From Kribbella pittospori (GTDB lineage Bacteria > Actinomycetota > Actinomycetes > Propionibacteriales > Kribbellaceae), in contig NZ_SJKB01000011.1 of assembly GCF_004331465.1 (NCBI RefSeq), positions 62,001 through 126,000 on the forward strand: 64,000 nt of DNA. Direction: 5' to 3'. Under the pieces are notes generated by a model. The model worked only from the letters and a program-made list of their open reading frames with translations, was not told the DNA's origin and did not search any database. Shown here in pieces: positions 34,200-42,541 of this stretch. The translations under genes and the position numbers were made by a program. The first letter of the stretch is position 1. Each line of letters begins with the position of its first letter.

Positions 34200-34888
34200 G
34201 CCTTCAGCTCCTCATCAATGGCAGTCACGGGTTCCACCGGCGCGACGGGCGCGACCTGGATCGGCTCGGGCTGATCGACAGAACCGAGCTGTGCGGCCGG
34301 CACACCCAGGAGTCGTGCCGACGCATCAGCACAGGTGATGACCACGCCGTATCCGCGGGACGCCAGGCGCCGGCCGAGGGCGTACCACTCATGCGGATCG
34401 CCACCATGGCGGTCCGGCATCGTCAGAATGACGACCTGTACCTCGAGTCGCGCCACTGTGAGCTCGGCCAGCAACTCGGTCCGCTCGGCGACCGGCAGGT
34501 GCTCGAAGCGTTTGCCCGCGTGCTGTGCGGCGCCATGCTCGTCGAGCCACTCCAGCACTGCCTTCCGGCCGGCCCTGCGTCCGGCGATCGCCAGTTCCTC
34601 GCCGACCACGGTCTGCACGGGCAGCGCGTCATCCGGCGCGGTGATGCCGGGTGCGTCGACCACAGCGACCCGGCGCCGAAGCAGAGCGGCGTCAGTCGCG
34701 CCGTCCAGCCGCACCCGGCCGGTGTCAGGTCGCAAGCGACCGGACAGCCCGAGCGCTGCCGCGACATGTCCCGGGCCTGGGTAGCCCGCCAGCAGCACGA
34801 CCTGATGGTCGGCGACGTGCACCGATGTCGTGTCGAGCATTGGTGCGTGTGGGCCGCGCACGCTGATCCGGCTGGCCTCGAGCAGCAT
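34196..34888 (-). CDS. Degenerate ABC ATP-binding-like protein, partner of YhgE
   Basis: 230 residues with the fold pattern of an ABC ATPase, but the Walker A site reads LLAGYPGPGHVAAALGLS, with His-Val where the Lys-Ser/Thr of G-x-x-G-x-G-K-S/T should be, the signature is LPVAERTELLAELTVARL rather than LSGGQ, and Walker B is VVILTMPDRHGG without the D-E pair. ATP hydrolysis is therefore unlikely; it may be a structural or regulatory subunit of the YhgE protein with which it overlaps by 4 bases. ATG at 34888. Confidence 0.7.
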   Translation of the reverse strand: MLLEASRISVRGPHAPMLDTTSVHVADHQVVLLAGYPGPGHVAAALGLSGRLRPDTGRVRLDGATDAALLRRRVAVVDAPGITAPDDALPVQTVVGEELAIAGRRAGRKAVLEWLDEHGAAQHAGKRFEHLPVAERTELLAELTVARLEVQVVILTMPDRHGGDPHEWYALGRRLASRGYGVVITCADASARLLGVPAAQLGSVDQPEPIQVAPVAPVEPVTAIDEELKA

Positions 34889-34902
34889 CCCGTTCCCCGT
34901 TC

Positions 34903-34934
34903 AATACGGTTGTGTATTCAATACAGAACTGTAT
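34903..34934. promoter_or_regulatory. Two tandem TetR-type operators
   Basis: AATACGGTTGTGTATT (34903-34918; arms AATAC/GTATT) and ATACAGAACTGTAT (34921-34934; arms ATACAG/CTGTAT) lie 17 bases apart centre to centre. They fill the 55-base gap between the divergent ABC-like gene (start 34888) and the TetR gene (start 34944), where they would overlap both promoters. Confidence 0.7.
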
Positions 34935-34943
34935 CCTACTGCT

Positions 34944-35546
34944 ATGGATGCACCCAAACGCCGCCGCTCCGCCACTCGGGCCCGCCTCCTCGACGGTGCC
35001 CTCGAGGTGTTCGCCGAGCGCGGGTTCAACGGCGCGTCGGTGGAGGACATCTGCGAGCGGGCCGGGTTCACCCGCGGCGCCTTCTACTCGAACTTCGGGT
35101 CGAAGGACGAGCTCGTGCTGGCGTTGTTCCAGGCGACCACCGACCGCCTGCTCGAACAGATCGGCGCGCTGCTGCCGGACCTTGCGAATCAGCCCGGCAC
35201 GCTGCTGGACGCCGTACTCGGGCTGCTCGACGAGGCGGCGGGGGACCAGCGGCAGTGGCATCTGATCTCCACCGAGTTCACCCTGCACGCGCTGCGGAAT
35301 CCGGAGGCGGCGCGGGCGCTCAATCGGCAACGGGCGATGTTCCGGTCCAGCCTGACCAAGCTGGTCGAGGAGATCTCCGAGACCAGCGGGATGCGGATGA
35401 GTGTCCCGGCGGAGCAGTTCGTCCGGCTCGTCATCGCCGTACACGAAGGTGCGCGGTCACAAAGCCTGCTGGAGCCCCGCAAGGTCCCCGCCGGATCGCT
35501 CGAACGCACCTTCCTGCCAATGGTCCTGACCGCGGTGACCGCCTAG
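34944..35546 (+). CDS. TetR family repressor
   Basis: 200 residues. HTH in DGALEVFAERGFNGASVEDI and RAGFTRGAFYSNFGSKDELV (about residues 14-58) is canonical TetR; the ligand domain is not diagnostic. ATG 34944 follows the operators by 9 bases. It likely represses both itself and the divergent YhgE operon. The stop shares bases with the convergent sulfite-oxidase-like stop (CTAG). Confidence 0.9.
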   Translation: MDAPKRRRSATRARLLDGALEVFAERGFNGASVEDICERAGFTRGAFYSNFGSKDELVLALFQATTDRLLEQIGALLPDLANQPGTLLDAVLGLLDEAAGDQRQWHLISTEFTLHALRNPEAARALNRQRAMFRSSLTKLVEEISETSGMRMSVPAEQFVRLVIAVHEGARSQSLLEPRKVPAGSLERTFLPMVLTAVTA

Positions 35547-37105
35547 TTGACCTTCACGCTCACGGTGTGGAGGCCGGTCGCGCCGTTCGGTGCGGGTGGG
35601 GCCGAGGACTCGACCTGGGGGTTGCCCTTGGCATCGAACGCGCGGGACTGCAGCATGTGCATGCCGTGCGGGGCGTTGTCCCACGTCCAGTGCCACTGCC
35701 GCCAGGTGTCGATCGACGCGTCCGTCGCCAGCGTCGCCTCGTGCCACGGACCGCCGTCCACCCGGACCTCGACCTTGGACACCCCGACGTGCTGGTCCCA
35801 CGCGACCCCGGCCACCGTGACCTGACCCGCCGGCACCTCCTTGCCGCCCGGTACGTCGATCCGCGACGACAACTTGATCGGGCCGAGCGCCGACCAGCCG
35901 CGCGGCGTCCAGTACGCCTCGAACTGGTCGAACCGGGTCACCTCGATGTCGGTGAGCCACTTCGTCGCGGACACATACCCATACAGCCCGGGTACGACGA
36001 TCCGCACCGGGAACCCGTGCTCGACCGGCAACGGCTGCCCGTTCATCGCGTACGCCAGCATCGCCTGGCGATCGTCGAGCAGCGTGCTGAGCGGCGTACC
36101 CGCGGTGAAGCCGTCCTTCGACGTGGACTGGATCGCGTCGGCGTCCGCGGACGGGCCGGCTTCCTGCAGCAGGTCCTTGAGCAGTACTCCGGACCACATC
36201 GCGTTCCCGATCAGGTCGCCACCGACCTCGTTGCTCACGCAGGTCAGCGTCACCCACTTGTGCAGGACCGGGCGCTTCAGCAGGTCGTCGAAGCTCAGCT
36301 CGATCTCGCGGTCGACCATGCCGTGGATGCGCAGCTTCCAGTCCGACGGCAGGATCTGCGGCACCGACAGCGCCGTGTCGATCCGGTAGAAGTCGTCGTT
36401 CGGGGTGACCCACGGCACCGCGCCCTCGGCCTGCGCACCCGCCGGCGCGTCGAGGCTCGGCGGCTTCGGCAGGTTGAGCGCCTTCCGTGCGTCTGCGACG
36501 GCGGCACGGTTCCCTGAGACGACCCGGCCGAGCAGGCCAACGGCCGCTGCGCCGATCGCGACTCCGGCCGACAACTGCAGGAACCCGCGCCGGCCCACAC
36601 CGTCGTCGAGTCCTTGGAGGAGCGGCTCGAGCCGCCTGCTGAAGAGCCGCAGAATGATCAGGGCCGTGATCCCGGCGACCGCTGACGGCAGGAACCCGGT
36701 CTGTCCGGCGTCTGCCCGCGTCGCCGCCGCAATCACGGCTGCCCCAGTCAGTACGACGATGATCAGTGCGCCGGCCCAGTAGCGCCGTACCGCGAGAATG
36801 CCGCCGAGCGCGGCCAGGGCGAGCAGGACGATCACGATGCCGACCCGCAGCGCGGTCTTGTCGTTGGTGCCGAACCAGGAGATCGCCAGGTCTTTGAGCC
36901 ACGGCGGGACCCGGTCGATGAACGCCGACCCGATCGCCACCACGGGTGTCTGTGAGGTGCCCAGGAGGCCGGCGGCCACGCTCCCGGCCGCCAGTCCGGA
37001 CAGAGCGGCGAGGATGCCACCCAGGGCACCACGCCAGCGGATCCCGTTCCTGCCCTCGGGATGACGTTCGGACGCCCGCGGCTGGTCGACGAGTTGCTGG
37101 TTCAC
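35543..37105 (-). CDS. Membrane-anchored molybdopterin oxidoreductase (sulfite oxidase-like)
   Basis: 520 residues. Four to five N-terminal membrane helices (to about residue 160) are followed by a twin-arginine-like GRRGFLQL and a sulfite-oxidase Moco domain, so the catalytic part is probably outside. The Moco cysteine lies in VTLTCVSNEVGGDLIGNAMW; GFPVRIVVPGLYGYVSATKW is also family-typical, and the C-terminal dimerisation domain contains GVAWDQHVGVSKVEV. Substrate unknown. GTG at 37105. Common as an orphan gene in actinobacteria. Confidence 0.9.
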   Translation of the reverse strand: MNQQLVDQPRASERHPEGRNGIRWRGALGGILAALSGLAAGSVAAGLLGTSQTPVVAIGSAFIDRVPPWLKDLAISWFGTNDKTALRVGIVIVLLALAALGGILAVRRYWAGALIIVVLTGAAVIAAATRADAGQTGFLPSAVAGITALIILRLFSRRLEPLLQGLDDGVGRRGFLQLSAGVAIGAAAVGLLGRVVSGNRAAVADARKALNLPKPPSLDAPAGAQAEGAVPWVTPNDDFYRIDTALSVPQILPSDWKLRIHGMVDREIELSFDDLLKRPVLHKWVTLTCVSNEVGGDLIGNAMWSGVLLKDLLQEAGPSADADAIQSTSKDGFTAGTPLSTLLDDRQAMLAYAMNGQPLPVEHGFPVRIVVPGLYGYVSATKWLTDIEVTRFDQFEAYWTPRGWSALGPIKLSSRIDVPGGKEVPAGQVTVAGVAWDQHVGVSKVEVRVDGGPWHEATLATDASIDTWRQWHWTWDNAPHGMHMLQSRAFDAKGNPQVESSAPPAPNGATGLHTVSVKVN

Positions 37106-37124
37106 CTCTCAACCATTACGCGGC

Positions 37125-37152
37125 GGGGCGCCCGACACCAGCCGGGCGCCCC
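37125..37152. terminator. GC hairpin between MarR and the molybdo-oxidoreductase
   Basis: GGGGCGCCCG (37125-37134) pairs with CGGGCGCCCC (37143-37152), an 8-base loop. No U tract follows, as is common in high-GC actinobacteria. It follows the MarR gene on the minus strand, with an AT-rich promoter-like stretch (aatacaaatagcgagttttg) just before it. Confidence 0.5.
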
Positions 37153-37214
37153 ATCCGTTAGTCGCGGGTAATACAAATAGCGAGTTTTGTCCCGGATACT
37201 GCGTCGGATCCGGG

Positions 37215-37766
37215 TCAGATTCTCTCGGGAGAGATCGGACCCAAGGCCGGCCGGCCGTTCGGCCAGCGGCGGGCGTTGTCGCGGACCCGGCGCAACTTGC
37301 CGAGCACGACCTCCCGCTCGTCGGACAGTTGGGACATCCAGAGGCTGTCGATCTCCAGGAGGTGATCCGGCAGTGCTTCGCGCAACCGCCGCTTCCCCTC
37401 CTCGGTGAGAACCGCGAACGAACCGCGGGCATCGTCGGGACAGGGTTCCCGGCGTACCAGACCGAGGTTCTCGGCGCGGTCGACCAGCCGGGTGATGCCG
37501 CCGGTGGTGACGGTCAGCTCCCGGGCTAGAGAGGTGAGACGCTGCTTCTCCCCGTGACTGCGGGCCAGCCGCAGCAACAGTTCGAACATTGCCATTTGCA
37601 GACCACTGCGCTTGAGGGAGTGACGCATCACATGATCGAGTTCGGCCGCTGCTTCTCGCAGCAGACCGTACGCGGTGAGGACGTCGCTTTCCCATGGTTC
37701 CGCGGCGCGGGTGGGTTCTGCATCGGCGAGCGCTAGGGGCGAGCAAAGCGAAGGCGCGATGGTCAT
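37215..37766 (-). CDS. MarR family transcriptional regulator
   Basis: 183 residues. Winged HTH: RLTSLARELTVTTGGITRLV (about 75-94) then NLGLVRREPCPDDARGSFAV, the recognition helix and wing of MarR/SlyA proteins. The ligand is unknown. A partial palindrome lies just upstream (37779-37790). No divergent gene shares its promoter, so its targets beyond itself are not visible here. Confidence 0.88.
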   Translation of the reverse strand: MTIAPSLCSPLALADAEPTRAAEPWESDVLTAYGLLREAAAELDHVMRHSLKRSGLQMAMFELLLRLARSHGEKQRLTSLARELTVTTGGITRLVDRAENLGLVRREPCPDDARGSFAVLTEEGKRRLREALPDHLLEIDSLWMSQLSDEREVVLGKLRRVRDNARRWPNGRPALGPISPERI

Positions 37767-37778
37767 GCGCGGACTCTA

Positions 37779-37790
37779 TTAGCTGACTAG
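37779..37790. promoter_or_regulatory. Possible MarR operator
   Basis: TTAGCTGACTAG, with TAG/CTA arms, lies 12 bases upstream of the MarR start in a GC-rich context and resembles the TTAG-rich palindromes of MarR regulators. Confidence 0.35.
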
Positions 37791-37895
37791 GTCACTTCGC
37801 TACACGGGGTGACCCTTCGGCTACAGATCGACCCCGAACCGACAAGCTTCTGAGCGTAACCCGGCCACCGCTGAGCGCCATCGGCGGGATCCGGT

Positions 37896-39164
37896 CTAGC
37901 GCGGTGCGGACGGCGTACTGCCACTCGGACCCCTCCTCTCGCGACGTGGTTCGCGGGATCCGCCGGCCGGGGACAGCGGACCGAAGGACGTGGTCGGAGT
38001 GGTCGATCCGCCGCCCTGCTCACCGGCCGAGTGCGCCGCGGCACCGGCCACACCGCCGGCCACCTTCCGCGAGCCGTTCACCACCGCGCCGGCCGCGACG
38101 ACGCCGGGATGCGACCCGACTCCGACCGCGCCCGACGCACCACGGCCCGAGGATCCGCCACCGGACGCGCCCGATCCGCCTCGGCCCGATCCGCCGCCGA
38201 ACGCCGAGCGGCCGACACCGACGGCGCCGGTCGCCATGCCGCCCGGATCGGCCACTGCGCTGCCCATCCCCGAGCCGCCGCCGGCCACCGCGGCAGTGAC
38301 CGGGACCAGGAAGCGGAGCAGGGCCGGTAGCGCGAAGATCGCGAGGAACAACATCATCAGGCCGGTGGTGGTCTGCACGAAGCTGTTGCCGGACTGCCCG
38401 ATGCCGGTCTCGTTCATCTTCAGCGCGGCCGCGTAGATCAGCGCGGCGGCCGGCTTGTAGGCGATGAACGCCAGCGACCAGCCGCAGTACTTGCGGAACC
38501 AGGCCCGGCCGATCTCGGTGTTGGTCGCGGCCGCGGCGAGCGGGAACGTGCCCGCCAGCAGGATCAGCATCGCCGACCGGATCACCATCAGCACGACCTG
38601 GATCAGGGCCGCCAGAATGACGGCGACGCCGGCGAACATCATGATCAGCGTGGCCGGACTGGTTCCCGTCACCGTGCCCAGGCTGCCTTGCAGCATCACG
38701 TTCGCGAGTTCGGTGGCCAGGGTCGTGTCGTCGGGATGGGCGGAGTGGATGATCGCCGCCGCGAGTTTGTCCGACCACTCGGCCAGCAGTTGCAGTGTCG
38801 CCGACCCGGCCGCACCGACGGCGACGAACACCATTGTTGCCTTGAGCAACTCTTGGAGCGGCCGGGCGCGTTGCTCCCAGGCCAGCCGCATCCCGGCGAC
38901 CAGCACCGCGACGGTGAAGACGGCCGCCGACACCCACAGCACATTGCCCTGGAGGAAGTCGACGATCGCGCTGTTGCGCGGAGTCGAGGTCTCCGCGCCG
39001 ACCGAGAGTGCCGGGCTCGGCTGGTCGATCCAGAAGGTCGCGATCGCCTGGATGCCCTCGTACGCCGCCTGCCCGATGCTCTTCGCGATCTGCTCCAGTG
39101 CGTTGCCGGCGATGCCGTACAGACTTCTGGTGATGTGGCACTCGATCTGCGTCGGCCCACACAT
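37896..39164 (-). CDS. Polytopic membrane protein resembling TrbL/VirB6 (conjugation-type)
   Basis: 422 residues. About six to seven helices between residues 55 and 300 (NVLWVSAAVFTVAVLVAGMR, LIQVVLMVIRSAMLILLAGT) then a glycine/serine-rich low-complexity tail (residues about 305-420). Helix spacing and tail resemble TrbL/VirB6-like membrane proteins of actinobacterial type IV secretion or conjugative elements. ATG 39164 is preferred as it forms TGATG with the upstream stop; a GTG at 39179 is possible. No other conjugation gene is present. Confidence 0.6.
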   Translation of the reverse strand: MCGPTQIECHITRSLYGIAGNALEQIAKSIGQAAYEGIQAIATFWIDQPSPALSVGAETSTPRNSAIVDFLQGNVLWVSAAVFTVAVLVAGMRLAWEQRARPLQELLKATMVFVAVGAAGSATLQLLAEWSDKLAAAIIHSAHPDDTTLATELANVMLQGSLGTVTGTSPATLIMMFAGVAVILAALIQVVLMVIRSAMLILLAGTFPLAAAATNTEIGRAWFRKYCGWSLAFIAYKPAAALIYAAALKMNETGIGQSGNSFVQTTTGLMMLFLAIFALPALLRFLVPVTAAVAGGGSGMGSAVADPGGMATGAVGVGRSAFGGGSGRGGSGASGGGSSGRGASGAVGVGSHPGVVAAGAVVNGSRKVAGGVAGAAAHSAGEQGGGSTTPTTSFGPLSPAGGSREPRRERRGPSGSTPSAPR

Positions 39165-39901
39165 CAGACACCGCTCCACGGCACGAAGTCGCTCAGGTCC
39201 CGGTGCTGGGAGATCGGATCTCCGACCGCCTCACCGGGGGGTGGTGACTGAAGGCGCCAGTCGCCGTCGTACCAGCGCATGGTCAGCGTGATGCTCGCGT
39301 ACGCCGACTCGACCGGAAGGGCGAGCATGATCGTGGCTCTGTCGCCGCCGGCGTCGAGCACGCGGAAGCCGGCCACCTGCGAGGCCCCCGAGCCGGACGG
39401 CTCCGACTCGCTCTGCGCACGCGTCAGGGCGTCGGCGTCCGGGCCCGGGACCACGAGTTTCTTGATCGTGGCGAGCGCCTGCTCCTGGTCGGCGAAGGCG
39501 GCGACCACGTTGTAGGCGGCGAACACGGCGCCGGTCGGTGAGTGGGCGAAGCAGTGCCGGAAGCCGTCGGGATCGGTCCGGGCCGGTCCGGCGGCGCTTG
39601 ACCGCGGGACGACGACGCGACGGCTGACCTCCCAGGAGTCCACGGCCGGCGGCTTCGTCGGGATCGTCTGATCACCCTCGGGCAGACCGCAACGGCCATC
39701 GCCGGCTGCGGCAGGCTCGGTGTCGGGGGTCGTGGACGCCGCGGCTGGTGGTGCGGTCTGCGCTGCCGCTTGTTGGTCGTCGTCCGAGGTCAGAGTGCTG
39801 ACCAGCAGCAGTACGCCGCACAGCAGCACCACGCTGACGACCACGCAGGCGGTGACGAACCCGCGTCCGAACGGTGACTTGTTCTCGTGCTCCGGCCTCA
39901 T
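39164..39901 (-). CDS. Single-pass membrane protein, possible VirB8/NTF2-like partner
   Basis: 245 residues. One helix (TACVVVSVVLLCGVLLLVST, about 16-35), a low-complexity Ala/Thr/Pro linker to about 65, then a soluble domain (RHCFAHSPTGAVFAAYNVVA, ITLTMRWYDGDWRLQSPPPG) that reads like an NTF2-type fold. Such proteins accompany TrbL/VirB6-like proteins in actinobacterial secretion clusters; here only the two remain together, one base overlapping. Confidence 0.55.
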   Translation of the reverse strand: MRPEHENKSPFGRGFVTACVVVSVVLLCGVLLLVSTLTSDDDQQAAAQTAPPAAASTTPDTEPAAAGDGRCGLPEGDQTIPTKPPAVDSWEVSRRVVVPRSSAAGPARTDPDGFRHCFAHSPTGAVFAAYNVVAAFADQEQALATIKKLVVPGPDADALTRAQSESEPSGSGASQVAGFRVLDAGGDRATIMLALPVESAYASITLTMRWYDGDWRLQSPPPGEAVGDPISQHRDLSDFVPWSGV

Positions 39902-40015
39902 GGATCAAGGCTGGCAAAGATCGGCCGATCGCCGCGGAAGTTATCCACAGGCCTTGGCGGCACCTTGGTCAGCACCGGGAAAACCGGTGTCGGTGCGGTG
40001 CGGCAGGCTGGAACC

Positions 40016-40813
40016 ATGACGGACATGGGGCTGGAGCGGATCGCGCTGATCTCGGACGTGCACGGGAACCTGACCGCGTTGGAGGCGGTGCTCGCGGACA
40101 TCGAGCGGCGGGGGATCAGGCGGATCTTCAACCTCGGTGACTACGTCGGGAAGGGTCCGCGAGGGCAGGCGGTGGTGGACCGGTGCCGGGAGGTCTGCGA
40201 GGTGAACATCCTCGGCAACTGGGACGACTCGCTGCCCGACCCGGAGCGGGAGTTCGACAGCGAGGGCATGCGCTGGTGGCAGAAGGAACTGCGCGAGGAC
40301 CAGGGGACCTGGCTGCGGGGGCTCCCGTTCTGCCACGACTTCCTGCTCAGCGGCCGGCAGATCCGGCTGTTCCACGCGTCCTCGACGAGTGTTCACAAGC
40401 GCGTCCGGTTCGACCACGACGAGGCGGAGTACCGGCTGATGTTCGAGAACACCGAGGCCACCGGCGACGGCCCGATCCCGACGATGGTCGGGTACGCCGA
40501 CACCCACGACCCGTTCTACGAGGTCGACCTCGGCCGGACGCTGTTCAACATCGGCTCGGTCGGCAACAGCCTGGACGATCCGACCCCGGTCTACACGATC
40601 CTCGAAGGTGTGCCGGACTCACCCGATCCGGCGACGTTCTCGATCCAGTTCGTCCGCGTCCCGTACGACGCGCACGCCGAGCTCGAGATCGCCCGCGAAC
40701 TCGGCATGCCCGAACTCGACGGCTACGAGGCGGAGATCATCCGGGGTCTGTACCGCGGCAACTTCTACGCCGGCGAACCGCACACCTACCACCGCCGGAT
40801 CCGCACTGCCTGA
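40016..40813 (+). CDS. Metallophosphoesterase family protein (YfcE/PrpE-like)
   Basis: 265 residues. Calcineurin-like motifs: LISDVHGNLTALEAVL (D-x-H), FNLGDYVGKGP (GD) and ILGNWDDSLPD in place of the usual GNHD; later FHASS and FNIGSVGNSLDD complete the metal site. Substrate unknown; probably a phosphodiester or phosphoprotein. ATG 40016 has an alternative at 40025 three codons on. Confidence 0.85.
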   Translation: MTDMGLERIALISDVHGNLTALEAVLADIERRGIRRIFNLGDYVGKGPRGQAVVDRCREVCEVNILGNWDDSLPDPEREFDSEGMRWWQKELREDQGTWLRGLPFCHDFLLSGRQIRLFHASSTSVHKRVRFDHDEAEYRLMFENTEATGDGPIPTMVGYADTHDPFYEVDLGRTLFNIGSVGNSLDDPTPVYTILEGVPDSPDPATFSIQFVRVPYDAHAELEIARELGMPELDGYEAEIIRGLYRGNFYAGEPHTYHRRIRTA

Positions 40814-40894
40814 GGACGTTGTCCCCAACGTTGTCCACAGGTGTGGATTAGGTGCCCGGAGCAACGGTCCGACCATCGGATGTTCACCCGGCCG

Positions 40895-41539
40895 TCACTT
40901 GACCAGCAGAGCTTCCGAACCTACAGGCCGGTAGCCGGCCGCGAAGAACGTGCGCATCGATGCGGCATTGCCCGGTGTGACCTGCGCCCAAACGTGTGCA
41001 TTCGCAGGAATCAAGGCCCGCGCGGCCCGCGCCAGCCGGCGCCCGTGTCTCTTGCCGCGGGCGTCTTCCGGTACTTCGATCGCACACTCGATGCGGTCCG
41101 CGAGTCCACGTCCGGTCAGCACGAAACCGCCGTACTCGTCGAGATAGACGCGGACGTCGTCGCGGGTGTGCAAGGCGTTCTCGACCCGGGGGTGCTGGTG
41201 GTCGGTCACTTCGCTGAGACCGGCGGTCGCCGCGGCGCGCTCCGCCAGGTCGGTGATTGCTGGTGCGAGCAGCATCGCGTCGAGGGAGGCCACGTGGCGT
41301 CCGGTCGCCGCCTCGAGAGCCGACAGGAACGGTGGGTTCGTCGGTGCGCAGAGGTCGCCTGGTGGCAGTCGCTCCGCGACCCAGGCGGCGTCGACATCGG
41401 CGGCGATGACGATGTGGGCGGTGAACGCGAGCAGGCACGACGCTCGGTCCGCGGGCGGGGGCACGACAGTGATGCCGAGGTCCGGGGGCGGGAACGCGCC
41501 GCGTTCGACGCCACGCAGAATGTCAGCAAGAGTGTTCAT
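40895..41539 (-). CDS. GNAT family N-acetyltransferase
   Basis: 214 residues. The acetyl-CoA binding loop is VPEDARGKRHGRRLARAARA (about 150-169, motif A), followed by VWAQVTPGNAASMRTFFAAG (motif B). The N-terminal half is variable. ATG 41539 is chosen since upstream codons overlap the divergent HMG-CoA lyase leader. Acceptor unknown. Confidence 0.8.
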   Translation of the reverse strand: MNTLADILRGVERGAFPPPDLGITVVPPPADRASCLLAFTAHIVIAADVDAAWVAERLPPGDLCAPTNPPFLSALEAATGRHVASLDAMLLAPAITDLAERAAATAGLSEVTDHQHPRVENALHTRDDVRVYLDEYGGFVLTGRGLADRIECAIEVPEDARGKRHGRRLARAARALIPANAHVWAQVTPGNAASMRTFFAAGYRPVGSEALLVK

Positions 41540-41573
41540 CACGACCATTGTCGGCGGTACGGAGGGCAAGAAC

Positions 41574-42500
41574 ATGCGGAAGCCGCAGGTGGAGCGGGCC
41601 GACGGACTGCCCGGCCGGGTCACGATCTACGAGGTCGGACCGCGCGACGGACTGCAGAACGAGTCGGCGATCGTCGACGTCGCGGTCAAGGCGGAGTTCA
41701 TCCAGCGGCTGGTGGACGCCGGGCTGACGACCATCGAGACGACCAGCTTCGTGCACCCGAAGTGGGTGCCGCAGCTCGCCGACGCCGCGGAGTTGCTCGA
41801 GCGGCTTGAGTTGCCGGAAGGCGTCCGGGCGCCGGTCCTGGTCCCGAACGAGCGCGGCCTCGACCGGGCGCTGGCCGCGAACGTGCGGGAGATCGCGATC
41901 TTCGCCAGCGCGACCGAGACCTTCGCCGCGAAGAACCTGAACTCCACGCTGGACGACCAGTTCGCGATGTTCACGCCGACGATCCAGCGCGCGTTGGCCG
42001 AAGGGCTGACGGTCCGCGGCTACGTGTCGATGTGTTACGGCGACCCGTGGGAGGGCGACGTACCGATCGACCAGGTCGTGAAGGTCGGCGCGCGGCTGGT
42101 CGAGCTCGGGTGCCACGAGCTGTCCCTCGGCGACACGATCGGGGTGGCGACGCCCGGTCAGGTGACCGCGCTGATCGCGGCGTTCGATGCGGCCGGGGTG
42201 GGCGTCGACAAGCTGGCTGTGCACTTCCACGACACGTACGGCCAGGCACTCGCCAACACGCTGACCGCGCTCCGCGCCGGCGTCACCACGGTCGACAGCT
42301 CGGCGGGTGGCCTTGGTGGATGCCCGTACGCCGAGAGCGCGACCGGCAACCTGGCCACCGAGGATCTGCTCTGGCAGCTCGACGGCCTCGGCATCGAGAC
42401 CGGTGTCGACCTGGAGAAGCTGGTCGCCACCAGCGTCTGGATGGCCGGTCAGCTGGGGAAGCCGTCCCCGAGCCGGGTGGTGCAGGCGCTCGCCGGATAA
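41574..42500 (+). CDS. Hydroxymethylglutaryl-CoA lyase
   Basis: 308 residues, TIM barrel. Cleaves HMG-CoA to acetoacetate and acetyl-CoA in leucine degradation. Motifs: IYEVGPRDGLQNES (substrate/metal), TTSFVHPKWVPQLAD, SLGDTIGVATPGQV, HFHDTYGQALAN (metal His) and SSAGGLGGCPYAESATGN holding the catalytic Cys. GGAGGG is 7 bases before the ATG. Not adjacent to the acyl-CoA carboxylase genes it often accompanies. Confidence 0.93.
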   Translation: MRKPQVERADGLPGRVTIYEVGPRDGLQNESAIVDVAVKAEFIQRLVDAGLTTIETTSFVHPKWVPQLADAAELLERLELPEGVRAPVLVPNERGLDRALAANVREIAIFASATETFAAKNLNSTLDDQFAMFTPTIQRALAEGLTVRGYVSMCYGDPWEGDVPIDQVVKVGARLVELGCHELSLGDTIGVATPGQVTALIAAFDAAGVGVDKLAVHFHDTYGQALANTLTALRAGVTTVDSSAGGLGGCPYAESATGNLATEDLLWQLDGLGIETGVDLEKLVATSVWMAGQLGKPSPSRVVQALAG

Positions 42501-42541
42501 ATCGTTCGGAAACTGTCGGTGGATGCGGTCAGGATGGGCGG

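Noticed and set aside
37889..37899. CGGTCTAGCG at the end of the TrbL-like gene as a dre site
   Set aside because: It overlaps a stop codon inside a gene end, with no downstream promoter context on either strand.
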